Part shown: in pieces, positions 1 to 8,859 of the stretch
How positions within the stretch are numbered: position 1 is the stretch's first letter
Layout: every line of letters starts with the position of its first letter
Source: Rossellomorea sp. y25
GTDB lineage: Bacteria; Bacillota; Bacilli; Bacillales; Bacillaceae_B
Reading direction: 5' to 3'
Length of the DNA: 64,000 bases
Assembly (NCBI RefSeq): GCF_038049935.1
Contig: NZ_CP145886.1
Span: 372,001 to 436,000, forward strand
The notes under the pieces: generated by a model
Told to the model about the DNA's origin: nothing
Database searches by the model: none
What the model saw: the letters and a program-made list of their open reading frames with translations, nothing else
Made by a program: the position numbers and the translations under genes

Positions 1-22
1 GAATAAGCGAGGAAGAAAGCCG

Positions 23-253
23 ATGTATCTCACAATTAAAGAAACAGCCGAATATCTGTCACTGCCGGAAACGTATATTGAGAGCCTCATTCAGCAAAAT
101 AAAATTCGGGCGGTCCACGACGGAAATCAATATTTATTATACCGGGACCAATTCAATCAGCATCTGGAGCAGATGGAAAAAATGAAGCGTCAGCTTGCTG
201 AATATCTAAGTGAACCGATTCCGGAAGATATCGATGTGAAGGATGAAGACTAG
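23..253 (+). CDS. small excisionase-type helix-turn-helix protein
   Basis: A 76-residue protein. Residues 1-50 (start MYLTIKETAEYLSLPE, then a short wing-like YLLYRDQF) have the layout of MerR/excisionase-type HTH proteins, in which the first helices read DNA and a small wing follows. The last 25 residues are acidic (PEDIDVKDED). The start is preceded by GAGGAAG with good spacing. The gene lies 36 bp upstream of ywbE on the same strand, so the two may be cotranscribed. No phage genes are nearby, so a role as a true excisionase is unlikely; a small regulator is more plausible. Its target is unknown. Confidence 0.75.
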   Translation: MYLTIKETAEYLSLPETYIESLIQQNKIRAVHDGNQYLLYRDQFNQHLEQMEKMKRQLAEYLSEPIPEDIDVKDED

Positions 254-289
254 CCTTTTGGAAATTACCTAATGAAACGGGGAAATACA

Positions 290-484
290 ATGAGCGGACA
301 ACAGCGTTCCAATATCAAACAAGGTCTTGAAGTGGATATCGTCCTGAAAAAAGACCAAAGAACAAACAAACTGACACGTGGGGTTGTAAAAGATATTTTA
401 ACCAACTCACCGAATCATCCCCACGGTATTAAAGTCCGTTTAGAAGATGGACAAGTCGGGCGAGTGAAGAATATTATTCAGTAG
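290..484 (+). CDS. ywbE: YwbE family protein (DUF2196)
   Basis: A 64-residue protein matching the short YwbE family: an N-terminal basic segment, then a small beta-rich domain with the VDIVLKKDQRTNKLTRGVVKDILT stretch and HPHGIKVRLEDGQVGRV near the C-terminus. The family has no established function; its compact beta fold suggests nucleic-acid or ribosome contact, which is inference. An in-frame ATG at 272 has no convincing ribosome binding site, whereas the ATG at 290 follows a GGGGAA sequence, so 290 is chosen. A hairpin terminator follows at 533-578. Confidence 0.8.
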   Translation: MSGQQRSNIKQGLEVDIVLKKDQRTNKLTRGVVKDILTNSPNHPHGIKVRLEDGQVGRVKNIIQ

Positions 485-532
485 TGTGAGCTGCTTTCTG
501 TCAAGTAAACAGTGAATTAACAAATAATAAAA

Positions 533-578
533 TGAAGCGGTTTTAGCCCTGTATTACTAAGGTCTAAGGCCGCTTTTT
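533..578 (+). terminator. terminator after ywbE
   Basis: Imperfect inverted repeat in which AAGCGG plus TTTTAG pairs with CTAAGG plus CCGCTT, followed by a T run. It ends the two-gene unit on the left edge. Confidence 0.7.
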
Positions 579-803
579 AATTATCTAGGATCAGGCGCAC
601 TTCAGAGAGATATTTTTTTCATGAACACAACACAAAAGCGCCTATATCTAGGGTGTTTCAACAAGAGTTTAGCGTATGACACATCTCATCTTATTCTAAA
701 TATAATACTTGATGTTTTTTGAATAATGGAATTTATAGTGGGATGGAAAAGGTCATTTAATGGGATAACGGGAGGAATTAATACCATTAGAATACTGAAT
801 ATT

Positions 804-823
804 TTATATTTTTAAAAATATAA
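804..823. promoter_or_regulatory. 20-bp perfect AT palindrome upstream of the sigma-54 promoter
   Basis: TTATATTTTTAAAAATATAA is its own reverse complement over all 20 bases. It lies about 60 bp upstream of the -24 element, where enhancer-binding activators of sigma-54 usually bind. A second small inverted repeat (AGTG-N6-CACT, 825-838) follows directly. Either could be the binding site of the activator encoded at 3686-5701; this is inference. Confidence 0.45.
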
Positions 824-882
824 GAGTGGTGTAACACTTGAAACAATAAGAGATAGAGGGAGTTATACATAAATAAAGATAG

Positions 883-899
883 TTGGCACGAAACTTGCA
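883..899 (+). promoter_or_regulatory. sigma-54 (-24/-12) promoter
   Basis: TTGGCACG at 883-890 and TTGCA at 895-899 give the invariant GG and GC dinucleotides with exactly ten bases between them, the full SigL/RpoN consensus. The downstream gene starts at 945 after an AGGGGG ribosome binding site. A sigma-54 activator is the third gene of the same operon, which supports the call. Confidence 0.92.
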
Positions 900-944
900 A
901 GTTAATGGAAGAAACAATTTTTATTAAGATGAGGGGGAAAAAGT

Positions 945-2396
945 ATGAAAAGAAAACCAAATTTCTTACAAGCTGTTATTCCTATTATAGCGATGCTTCT
1001 ATTATTAGGAATCGGGTATGGGGTGTTTCATTTAAAAGCTGAACCGCTTCTTATTATCGCTGCAATCATTGCGGCATTAATTGGGAAAAAATTAGGGGTA
1101 AGCTGGGATGAGATGCTGGATGGTATTGTTGAAAAGACAACAAAAGCGATGCCGGCCATTCTAATCTTAATTACAGTCGGGATTTTAATTGGAACATGGA
1201 TGTCGGCAGGTACAATTCCTATGATGATCTACTATGGAATTAAACTAATCGATCCTAGTTACTTGATTATTACAGCGTTCATTGTTACAGCTATTATCTC
1301 AACGTTTACAGGTACATCTTGGGGTTCAGCCGGTACGATTGGTGTAGCAGTTATGGGTATTGCAATCGCCCAAGGGGTTTCACTACCTATAACAGCAGGG
1401 GCAGTCGTCGCAGGTGCTTATTTTGGAGATAAGTTATCACCACTATCAGATACAACAAATTTAGCCCCCGCAGCAGCGGGAAGTAATCTATATGAACATA
1501 TTAGACATATGCTTTATACGTCCGTACCAGCTGCAGTGGTTGGGATCATTGTATACTTCTTTGCAGGAAACATGGCACAAGAAGGAACAGTTTCTAACCC
1601 TGAAAAGTTAGAGGTAATGATGTCGACATTAACGACTATGTTTGATTGGCATGTGTTACTCCTTATTCCGGTCGTCATTGTACTGGCTGGCTCTGTTTTA
1701 AAATATCCGACCATTCCGGTCATGCTACTTTCGTGTATAACGGCTATTTCACTAGCAGTATTTTTTCAAGGGATCTCTCTAGAGAACGCTTTTATCTCAA
1801 CAGTCCAAGGATTTAATGTAACCATGGCAGCAGGAACAGGAATTGATCCAGGAACGATATCAGAAGATGTACAGCGATTATTAAATCGTGGGGGTATGAA
1901 TGCGATGATGGGAACAACACTCATTGCCTTTTGTGCCTTTGCATTCGCTGGGATCATCAGTAAAATTGGATGCTTAGAGGTTGTACTAGAAAAAATTAAT
2001 GAGAAAGCCAAAACAACTGGAAGTCTTGTTTTAGCAACAGTTTTATCTTGTATCACAATGGCGGTTACAACGGGAAGTTCATACTTATCCATTTTAATCC
2101 CAGGAGAACTCTTCAAAAAGGTTTATGAAGAGAGAGGGCTTCATGCGAAGAACTTATCAAGAACATTAGAGGATTCCGGTACAGTTGTTGTTCCAATTGT
2201 TCCTTGGTCCATGGCAGGGGTATATATGTCCAGTACACTTGGCGTACCTGTTCTTGAGTACTTACCGTGGGCAGTGATGTGTTACGTCGGTTTTATTTTT
2301 GCCATCATCTTTGGTTATACAGGTTTTTCAATTGAAAAAATCCATGGTTCATTAAGTAAAGTGAATAAAAAGGAAGAAATAGACGTCAAGTCTTAA
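945..2396 (+). CDS. NhaC-family Na+/H+ (or anion/H+) antiporter
   Basis: A 483-residue polytopic membrane protein with about 11-12 hydrophobic segments. It carries the NhaC family signature around GDKLSPLSDTTNLAP (near residue 170) and the FTGTSWGSAGT motif before it. NhaC-family members exchange Na+ for H+, or couple cation movement to uptake of organic anions such as malate (MleN). First gene of a sigma-54-controlled operon with an isoaspartyl dipeptidase 17 bp downstream, a sigma-54 activator and an M20 hydrolase. That context argues for uptake or exchange linked to peptide or amino-acid catabolism rather than housekeeping Na+ homeostasis. The substrate cannot be read from sequence. Confidence 0.85.
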   Translation: MKRKPNFLQAVIPIIAMLLLLGIGYGVFHLKAEPLLIIAAIIAALIGKKLGVSWDEMLDGIVEKTTKAMPAILILITVGILIGTWMSAGTIPMMIYYGIKLIDPSYLIITAFIVTAIISTFTGTSWGSAGTIGVAVMGIAIAQGVSLPITAGAVVAGAYFGDKLSPLSDTTNLAPAAAGSNLYEHIRHMLYTSVPAAVVGIIVYFFAGNMAQEGTVSNPEKLEVMMSTLTTMFDWHVLLLIPVVIVLAGSVLKYPTIPVMLLSCITAISLAVFFQGISLENAFISTVQGFNVTMAAGTGIDPGTISEDVQRLLNRGGMNAMMGTTLIAFCAFAFAGIISKIGCLEVVLEKINEKAKTTGSLVLATVLSCITMAVTTGSSYLSILIPGELFKKVYEERGLHAKNLSRTLEDSGTVVVPIVPWSMAGVYMSSTLGVPVLEYLPWAVMCYVGFIFAIIFGYTGFSIEKIHGSLSKVNKKEEIDVKS

Positions 2397-2413
2397 AGAA
2401 TAGGAGAATCATC

Positions 2414-3601
2414 ATGTTTACACTTATAAAACAGACAGAACTATATACACCAACATACCTGGGAAAAAAAGATGTACTATTATCAGGAAATCGACTTGTG
2501 AAAATAGACGATGAAATAACAATAACAGGAATCGAAGTTCCAGTAATTGATGGAAGCGATACCTATTGCGTGCCGGGCCTTATTGATCGCCATGTTCATA
2601 TTACAGGCGGTGGTGGAGAGGGTGGTTTTTCAACAAGTACGCCTGAAGTACAATTGAGTAGCCTTGTTCAGAATGGTATTACGACCGTTGTGGGGCTACT
2701 AGGAACAAACGACCTTGCAAGGAATTCGAAAAGTTTGTTAGCTAAAGCAAAATCTTTAAAAGAAGAAGGAATGAATGCATATATTTTAACGGGAGGGTAT
2801 GGCTATCCTCCAACCACAATCACAGGCGAAGTAAGAGATGATATTTTATTTATTGACGAAGTATTAGGGTTGAAATTAGCCATTGAAGACCACCGATCTT
2901 CCTATGTAACAACTGAAGAGTTAAAAAGAATGGCGGCACATGTACGGGTAGCATCGATGCTTGCTAAAAAGCCAGGGTTTGTTCACTTGCATATGGGGGA
3001 TGGAAAAGGATTGTACGAGTCAATCTATCAGATACTAAAAGAAACCGATTTACCAATTAGTTTGTTTAGTCCGACTCACATTAACCGAAACGAAAGGTTG
3101 TTAGATGCCTCTGTTGAGTTTGCCAGGAGAGGAGGATTAATTGATGTTACATCCAATATCAATCTTGTGAAAGGAGATAAAGTGTATACACCTGCAAAAA
3201 CAATCTCTTACTTGCGTGAGCATGGCGTGGACCTGAACCAGATTACAGTAAGTTCTGACGCAAATGGCAGTCTCCCTGTCTTTAATGAAGAGGGGCAACT
3301 AACGGGTCTAGGTGTAGCGGGCTTCGAGCCAAATCTGGAAACGTTAAAAGAACTTGTTCTTCACGAAGGAATATCTTTAGAAAAAGCGCTTTTACCTTTT
3401 ACAGTTAACCCTGCCAAAGGACTGGGTTTGTATCCGGACAGAGGTCAGCTTGGCGAAAATGCCTATGCTGATGTTGTTCTTCTGGATAAACAATTGACAG
3501 TTCGCGATGTATTTATTAATGGAACCGCGTTTATGAGAAATGGTCAGCTACTTCGTAAAGGTACATTTGAACATTCAATAGGTATTCAATCTCGCATCTA
3601 G
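2414..3601 (+). CDS. iadA: beta-aspartyl (isoaspartyl) dipeptidase, IadA-like
   Basis: A 395-residue amidohydrolase-superfamily protein close in length to IadA (about 390). Visible metal-site motifs are RHVHITGG (near residue 62), the HLHMGDGKG stretch, PTHINRN and the late SSDANGS segment bearing the catalytic Asp. IadA hydrolyses dipeptides containing isoaspartyl (beta-linked) residues that arise from protein ageing or peptide turnover. It starts 17 bp after the antiporter stop with a TAGGAG ribosome binding site, so it belongs to the sigma-54 operon. The combination with a cation antiporter, a sigma-54 activator and an M20 hydrolase suggests a dedicated pathway for scavenging unusual peptides. 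Confidence 0.88.
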   Translation: MFTLIKQTELYTPTYLGKKDVLLSGNRLVKIDDEITITGIEVPVIDGSDTYCVPGLIDRHVHITGGGGEGGFSTSTPEVQLSSLVQNGITTVVGLLGTNDLARNSKSLLAKAKSLKEEGMNAYILTGGYGYPPTTITGEVRDDILFIDEVLGLKLAIEDHRSSYVTTEELKRMAAHVRVASMLAKKPGFVHLHMGDGKGLYESIYQILKETDLPISLFSPTHINRNERLLDASVEFARRGGLIDVTSNINLVKGDKVYTPAKTISYLREHGVDLNQITVSSDANGSLPVFNEEGQLTGLGVAGFEPNLETLKELVLHEGISLEKALLPFTVNPAKGLGLYPDRGQLGENAYADVVLLDKQLTVRDVFINGTAFMRNGQLLRKGTFEHSIGIQSRI

Positions 3602-3685
3602 TAGAGTCATTGACACTTTTTTATGACCTCTCTCATAATAAGGAGATAAAATCGAATTTTCTGGAAGATGAAAGAGGGGATAAAG

Positions 3686-5701
3686 GTGAGAGAGTTAATC
3701 GTCATATCGCTAGGAGAGAATACGCTCCGAAGTGTGCTCGAACAAGTGAAGCGATACATTGGAAATCACGTACAAATTAAAGGCTATTCAATCGAAAAGG
3801 GATTAAATCAACAATTTGATAATCAAGTCGTTTTAATTACAGGTGATATTGTCTTTCAGTATAGTTCAAAATACGTTCAAGGTGCTAAAAAAGTGATCAT
3901 TGCGAGAAGAGCGTTGAGCTATGAGAAAATTAATCAAGTCTTCTCTTTAAAGGAGCAAACAAATGTATTGCTAGTAAATGATACGGAAGAGAGTTGTTTT
4001 GAAGCGATTGAACAACTCAAAAGTCACGGCTTTCAATCGTTAAACTTTTTTCCTTACTATCCCGGCATCAATTCCTTCAAAGAATGTAATGTGGCAGTGA
4101 CACCGGGGGAAGTACACTTAGTTCCAAATGGCATCAATCATATTATTGATATTGGAAATCGGCAAGTAGATATTACAACGATAACAGAGATTATGTTTGA
4201 GTTTGGTATACTGCGAGATTCGGGTGTTCTTGCGTCTTCTGAGTTTGTTAGGGATGTTATAGAGTTAACCAGACATTTGTGGCACTTAAATCAAAAGTTG
4301 GATGATTCGAATTTGTTACTTTCTACGATTTTTGATAAATTTCCAAAAGCGCTTTTATTTTGTGATAAAGATGGAAGTGTTACCTATACAAATGAAAAAA
4401 TGAAATGGATTTTTGAAGGGCAGTCATTACTGGGAACTAATGTATTGAAATTACTGGGATCTGAGTTTGATTTACGTTTTGCACAAGAACATGAAGATAC
4501 GGTATGTGTCTTAAATGATCATACATATATTGTCTCAGTGGATCCAGTGAAGAAAACAGGAGATGTTCTTTGCTATTTAATGGAGTTTGAAAATTACGAC
4601 ACATTGAAGAAGCTAGATAAAGTGGTTCGGACGAAGGTGAATCATAAAAAATTTGTAGCCCGCTATAGCTTTTCACACCTGTATTCACGTAATCATCAAA
4701 TGATGCAACTGGTGGAGCTTGCTCAAAGGATGGCAAAACGTGACTCGACTATTCTTATCCAAGGTGAGAGTGGGACAGGTAAGGAACTATTGGCACAGGC
4801 AATACACAACGATTCGTTGCGTTACGACTTACCATTTGTTGCGGTTAACTTCGCAGCTTTATCTTCTTCTATTCTAGAAAGTGAATTATTCGGCTACGAA
4901 GAAGGAGCGTTTACTGGGGCAAAAAAAGGCGGAAAACGGGGCTTGTTTGAAGAAGCGCATCGAGGCACCATTTTTATGGATGAAATTGGCGATGCTCCAT
5001 TAGATTTACAAGTTAAACTACTCAGAGTGCTGCAAGAAGGAGTAATTCGTCGTGTGGGTGGAAATGAACAAGTGCCAATCGATGTGCGAATCATTGCTGC
5101 AACAAACTTAAATTTGGAAGAAAAAGTGAAGGAAGGTATGTTTCGTGAAGATTTATACTATCGACTGAACGTTCTTCCACTAGATACTATACCACTTAGA
5201 AAGCGTCCAGAAGATATATTGCCACTTATGCAACATTATTTAACCCATCTTTCAGGGGAAGAGATTTATCACGTGCATGAGTATATGGAGGCTGAGGTGA
5301 TTAATTTTTTCCTTTCTCATCCATGGCCGGGGAATGTTAGAGAATTAGTAAACATTGTCGAATACATGGTGAATGTGAAGTCATCCCGAAAAAAGATTTC
5401 ACTGGATGACTTACCCTTCTATATTTTAAAGGAAGGAAATCTAATAGAAAAAGAATGCGTCAATCCAATTTTCACTAAAGAAGAAGAGGTCCTGCTTATC
5501 ATTGACGAAACATCAGGAATTGGACGACGGAAAATTGTACAAGAGCTTTTAAATAGAGGGCTGAAAATCGGAGAGAGTAAAGTCAAGCGAATACTTGAAC
5601 AGTTAAAGGAAAAACAATTGATAGAAGTAAATAGAGGAGTACGAGGATGCGTGATAACTGAAAAAGGAAAAGATGAATTAAAAAAGTTTTTCGTAACATA
5701 A
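3686..5701 (+). CDS. sigma-54-dependent activator with PAS and AAA+ domains
   Basis: About 671 residues. Residues 1-200 form an uncharacterised sensory region with a layout like PrpR-type N-termini, about 210-310 a PAS-like segment (starting FPKALLFCDKDGSVTYTNEK), and about 335-560 the sigma-54 AAA+ module with Walker A GESGTGKE at 360, the sigma-54 contact loop GAFTGA at 407, FMDEIGD as Walker B, and FREDLYYRLNVLP. The C-terminus is a winged-helix-like segment rather than a typical Fis HTH, which is unusual. An ATG at 3668 is possible but has no ribosome binding site; the GTG at 3686 follows GAGGGGA, so it is preferred. The gene lies inside the operon whose promoter it probably activates. 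Confidence 0.87.
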   Translation: MRELIVISLGENTLRSVLEQVKRYIGNHVQIKGYSIEKGLNQQFDNQVVLITGDIVFQYSSKYVQGAKKVIIARRALSYEKINQVFSLKEQTNVLLVNDTEESCFEAIEQLKSHGFQSLNFFPYYPGINSFKECNVAVTPGEVHLVPNGINHIIDIGNRQVDITTITEIMFEFGILRDSGVLASSEFVRDVIELTRHLWHLNQKLDDSNLLLSTIFDKFPKALLFCDKDGSVTYTNEKMKWIFEGQSLLGTNVLKLLGSEFDLRFAQEHEDTVCVLNDHTYIVSVDPVKKTGDVLCYLMEFENYDTLKKLDKVVRTKVNHKKFVARYSFSHLYSRNHQMMQLVELAQRMAKRDSTILIQGESGTGKELLAQAIHNDSLRYDLPFVAVNFAALSSSILESELFGYEEGAFTGAKKGGKRGLFEEAHRGTIFMDEIGDAPLDLQVKLLRVLQEGVIRRVGGNEQVPIDVRIIAATNLNLEEKVKEGMFREDLYYRLNVLPLDTIPLRKRPEDILPLMQHYLTHLSGEEIYHVHEYMEAEVINFFLSHPWPGNVRELVNIVEYMVNVKSSRKKISLDDLPFYILKEGNLIEKECVNPIFTKEEEVLLIIDETSGIGRRKIVQELLNRGLKIGESKVKRILEQLKEKQLIEVNRGVRGCVITEKGKDELKKFFVT

Positions 5702-5729
5702 TTCGATATATTGCGGAAGGTGAGCAATC

Positions 5730-7412
5730 ATGTATGAACTAATTAAAGATATGACGATGAACGATCAAATTGAAGCAGTTACGCGTAAATTGATCGAAAT
5801 CAGCAGCATTAATGGAACAGAAGGGGAAGTTCACGTTGCTGATTTTATTAAACAGGTACTCCTTACATTTCCTTATTTTCAAAAGAATCCTTCACATGTG
5901 TGGGAACAGCCCATTCCAAATGATTCGGCTGGTAGAAAGAATGTGTTTGCGTTTGTTAAAGGCTATTCTACCTCTAACAAAACCGTTGTGTATCACGCTC
6001 ATATGGATACAGTGGGAATTGAGGATTTTGGGAGCTTAAAGCCTTATGCATTTCATTCAGATGAGTTAGAAAAATACTTTAAGCAATATGAATTCGATCA
6101 AGATGTAAAAAAAGATGCACAATCAGGTGATTGGCTATTTGGCCGGGGGTCGGTCGATATGCAAAGCGGAATTGCTGTTCACTTAATGAACATTCTCCAT
6201 TTTTCTCAAAATCCAGGCAAGCTTCCTGGCAACCTTTTATTCATGGCAAATCCCGATGAAGAAAGTCAACATAAAGGTGTGATTGCGTCACTTACGGAAT
6301 TGAAGAGATTACAAGTGGAAAAACAACTGGATTATATTGTAGCCATAAATACAGATTTTATTACACCGCTCTATGACGGCGATACGAATCGGTATATTTA
6401 TACAGGGGCAGCAGGTAAGTTGATGCCAAGCTTTTATATTTTTGGACGAGAAACGCATGTCGGGGATACGCTGTCGGGAATTGATCCGACGTACATTTCA
6501 TCAGAAATTAATCGGAGGATAAATAACAACATCGAATTAGCAGAAAATATCCCCGGCGAGTTAATTTTGCCCCCATCTTGTCTTCATCAGAAAGATGAGA
6601 AAGACGTTTATAATGTACAAACAGCAAAAAGAAGCTTTTTATACTTTAACTATTTTATTTATGAGGCAACGGCCAAAGAAGTGATGGATAAACTAAGGAC
6701 GGTTGCAGGAGAAGCATGTCGAGAAGTTGAAGCTAATTTATACTACAACTACCAAGAGTTTATAAAACGAACAGGTTTGCCTCCAAAGTACCATTCCTGG
6801 AAAGTGGAAGTGACCAGTTTAGCAGAGTTTATTGAAGAGTTGATGTTAAAAGGAATTGATGTAGACGAGGTGATGAAAGAAGCTCTTTTAGAAAATGAAG
6901 GGCTGGATGTAAGGCAACTATCATTTAAAATGGTAGAGGCACTTCAACAGCTAGATCCCGATAAAAAGCCAAGAGTCATTATTTTTTATGCACCTCCATA
7001 TTTGCCGCACAATTATTTAGATGAGGAAAATGAACGTGATTGGAACTTAGCGAGAATTGTAAAAGAATCTATGGAAACCGTGTCCCGCCAAACAGGTGAG
7101 GAATTTGAGTTAAAACAATTCTTTCCATACTTAGCAGACGGAAGTTTCTTATCCATTCATGAAACGGATGAAGAAATTGCATCACTTGTAGAGAACTTTC
7201 CAGAAATGAGTAAGACATTCCCATTGCCAATCCAAGAAATAAGGGATTTAAACATTCCTTCCATAAATATGGGAGTATACGGAAAAGACGGACACAAATG
7301 GACAGAGCGCGTTTATAAACCATATACGTTTAACGTTCTCCCTCGCCTGATTCGTCACACATCCATTGCAATGTTAGTTGATATTGAAGGGCATACGATT
7401 GAGACGGGATGA
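5730..7412 (+). CDS. rocB: M20-family metallohydrolase, RocB-like
   Basis: 560 residues, very near B. subtilis RocB in length. The M20 zinc site is visible: HAHMDTVG with the His and Asp ligands, GRGSVDMQSG, and NPDEES carrying the catalytic Glu pair. Members remove N-acyl groups or cleave peptide bonds; RocB itself lies in the arginine-utilisation regulon, which in B. subtilis is SigL (sigma-54) dependent and activated by RocR. Here the gene is the last of a sigma-54 operon but the partners are nhaC, iadA and a non-RocR activator, and no rocA, rocC or rocD is present. The exact substrate is therefore open; an N-acyl amino acid or isoaspartyl peptide fits. Confidence 0.78.
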   Translation: MYELIKDMTMNDQIEAVTRKLIEISSINGTEGEVHVADFIKQVLLTFPYFQKNPSHVWEQPIPNDSAGRKNVFAFVKGYSTSNKTVVYHAHMDTVGIEDFGSLKPYAFHSDELEKYFKQYEFDQDVKKDAQSGDWLFGRGSVDMQSGIAVHLMNILHFSQNPGKLPGNLLFMANPDEESQHKGVIASLTELKRLQVEKQLDYIVAINTDFITPLYDGDTNRYIYTGAAGKLMPSFYIFGRETHVGDTLSGIDPTYISSEINRRINNNIELAENIPGELILPPSCLHQKDEKDVYNVQTAKRSFLYFNYFIYEATAKEVMDKLRTVAGEACREVEANLYYNYQEFIKRTGLPPKYHSWKVEVTSLAEFIEELMLKGIDVDEVMKEALLENEGLDVRQLSFKMVEALQQLDPDKKPRVIIFYAPPYLPHNYLDEENERDWNLARIVKESMETVSRQTGEEFELKQFFPYLADGSFLSIHETDEEIASLVENFPEMSKTFPLPIQEIRDLNIPSINMGVYGKDGHKWTERVYKPYTFNVLPRLIRHTSIAMLVDIEGHTIETG

Positions 7413-7587
7413 GAGTAAAAGAGAAGAGTGCGAGTGGAAAGTTGTGACCCTCGACCTTTCTGTCATATTTATGAGTAAATCAATTTTGAAGAGTAGAGGG
7501 ACGGTTTGTTTCTTGTATCATCTTTTTCGGTATGTATGTATTTGGGTTCCAAGTACCAAACTAGACTACTACATCATATCCCTAAAC

Positions 7588-7627
7588 AAGACGGACCTCG
7601 ATCCATTATGGAATTGAGGTCCGTCTT
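7588..7627. terminator. bidirectional terminator between rocB-like and ycsG-like genes
   Basis: AAGACGGACCTC and GAGGTCCGTCTT form a perfect 12-bp stem around a 16-base internal part that itself pairs (ATCC/GGAT type). It separates convergent genes. The stem contains the GACGGACC word that recurs at 29636 and 47117. The preceding 170 bases (7413-7587) hold no credible gene. Confidence 0.8.
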
Positions 7628-7633
7628 CTACAT

Positions 7634-8824
7634 TTAACTAAACAATTGAGGAATGCCCTTGATTAACGAGTATACACCCATGTAAGACATGGCCACGACA
7701 ATGAGGGCCCCGAAAATGGTCATCCAGATCGGGTGCTTGTAATCACCGACGATTTTGGTTTTATGAGCGGCGATAAGCATAACACCTAATGCTATGGGCA
7801 AAATCAATCCGTTAAGTGCACCAACAAGGATTAAAATCGCGACAGGCTTACCTACAAGGACGAATACTAGTGTTGAAACGGTAATGAATCCAACGATTAG
7901 CCACTTATGATATTTCTCGAGAAGCGGGCTGAACGTCCGAATGAAGGACACTGATGTATAGGCAGCGCCCACAACGGATGAAACAGCAGCGGACCACATG
8001 ACGATCCCGAACATCTTGTAACCTATATCTCCTGCAGCCAGTTGGAATACGGAGGCTGGCGGGTTGGAAGGGTCCAATTGCAGACCTTGTGACACAATCC
8101 CTAAAGCAGCAAGGAAAAGGAAGATTCGCATGATGGACGCGATACCGATGGCAGATACTGAGCTTTTCGTGATCTCAGGAATTGCCTGTTTCCCTGTTAT
8201 TCCGGCTTCTAATAACCGGTGACCACCGGCGAATGTGATATATCCACCAACGGTTCCGCCTACCAGCGTAATGATGGCCAGGAAATCAATGGTGTCTGGG
8301 GCGAATGTTTTCGTAACGGCTTCTCCTACAGGAGGATTTGCTGTAAACATCACGTATACCGTAAGGATAATCATGAGTAACCCGAGGATCTGGGCGAACT
8401 TGTCCATTAATCTACCGGCTTCTTTCACCAGGAAGATTCCTACAGCGACAATTCCACTGAATAATGCGCCCATTTCAGGGGAAATACCAAACAGGACATT
8501 CGTACCCAATCCAGCTCCCGCAATATTTCCAATGTTAAAGGCCAATCCGCCCAGCACAATTAGGATGGCAAGAAAGTAGCCTAATCCCGGCAAGACATCG
8601 TTGGCAATATCCTGAGCCCTTTTTTCAGAAATGGCTATGATGCGCCATATATTAAGCTGGGCACCAATATCAATGAGAATTGAAACAAGGATGACGAAAC
8701 CAAAGCTTGCCGCCAAGGTTTGAGTAAATACGGTTGTTTGAGTCAGGAAGCCTGGTCCGATGGCGGATGTGGCCATTAAGAACGCAGCCCCTAACAATAC
8801 GCTGAAATTTGATTTTTTCTTCAA
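7634..8824 (-). CDS. ycsG: NRAMP-superfamily transporter (YcsG-like)
   Basis: 396 residues, 11 predicted membrane segments. The overall fold pattern is NRAMP, but TM1 reads AIGPGFLTQ where metal-transporting members have a DPGN motif, and the segment matching TM6 reads FAGGHRLLEAG with no MPH motif. In B. subtilis, YcsG sits with the 5-oxoprolinase genes, as here (pxpB and pxpC directly upstream, 35 bp gap). The missing metal ligands and the context suggest an organic substrate such as 5-oxoproline; this is inference. The start is TTG with AAAGGAG upstream. It ends at a shared terminator at 7588-7627. Confidence 0.8.
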   Translation of the reverse strand: MKKKSNFSVLLGAAFLMATSAIGPGFLTQTTVFTQTLAASFGFVILVSILIDIGAQLNIWRIIAISEKRAQDIANDVLPGLGYFLAILIVLGGLAFNIGNIAGAGLGTNVLFGISPEMGALFSGIVAVGIFLVKEAGRLMDKFAQILGLLMIILTVYVMFTANPPVGEAVTKTFAPDTIDFLAIITLVGGTVGGYITFAGGHRLLEAGITGKQAIPEITKSSVSAIGIASIMRIFLFLAALGIVSQGLQLDPSNPPASVFQLAAGDIGYKMFGIVMWSAAVSSVVGAAYTSVSFIRTFSPLLEKYHKWLIVGFITVSTLVFVLVGKPVAILILVGALNGLILPIALGVMLIAAHKTKIVGDYKHPIWMTIFGALIVVAMSYMGVYSLIKGIPQLFS

Positions 8825-8859
8825 TAAGTTCGCTCCTTTGCTGTCATGTGAATAGCTGC

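Noticed and set aside
23..253. Phage excisionase indicating a prophage end
   Set aside because: No integrase, attachment site or other phage gene lies nearby; YwbE and housekeeping genes follow.
7378..7617. 79-codon open frame between rocB-like and ycsG-like genes
   Set aside because: It starts inside rocB, has no ribosome binding site, low-complexity content and ends in the terminator stem.
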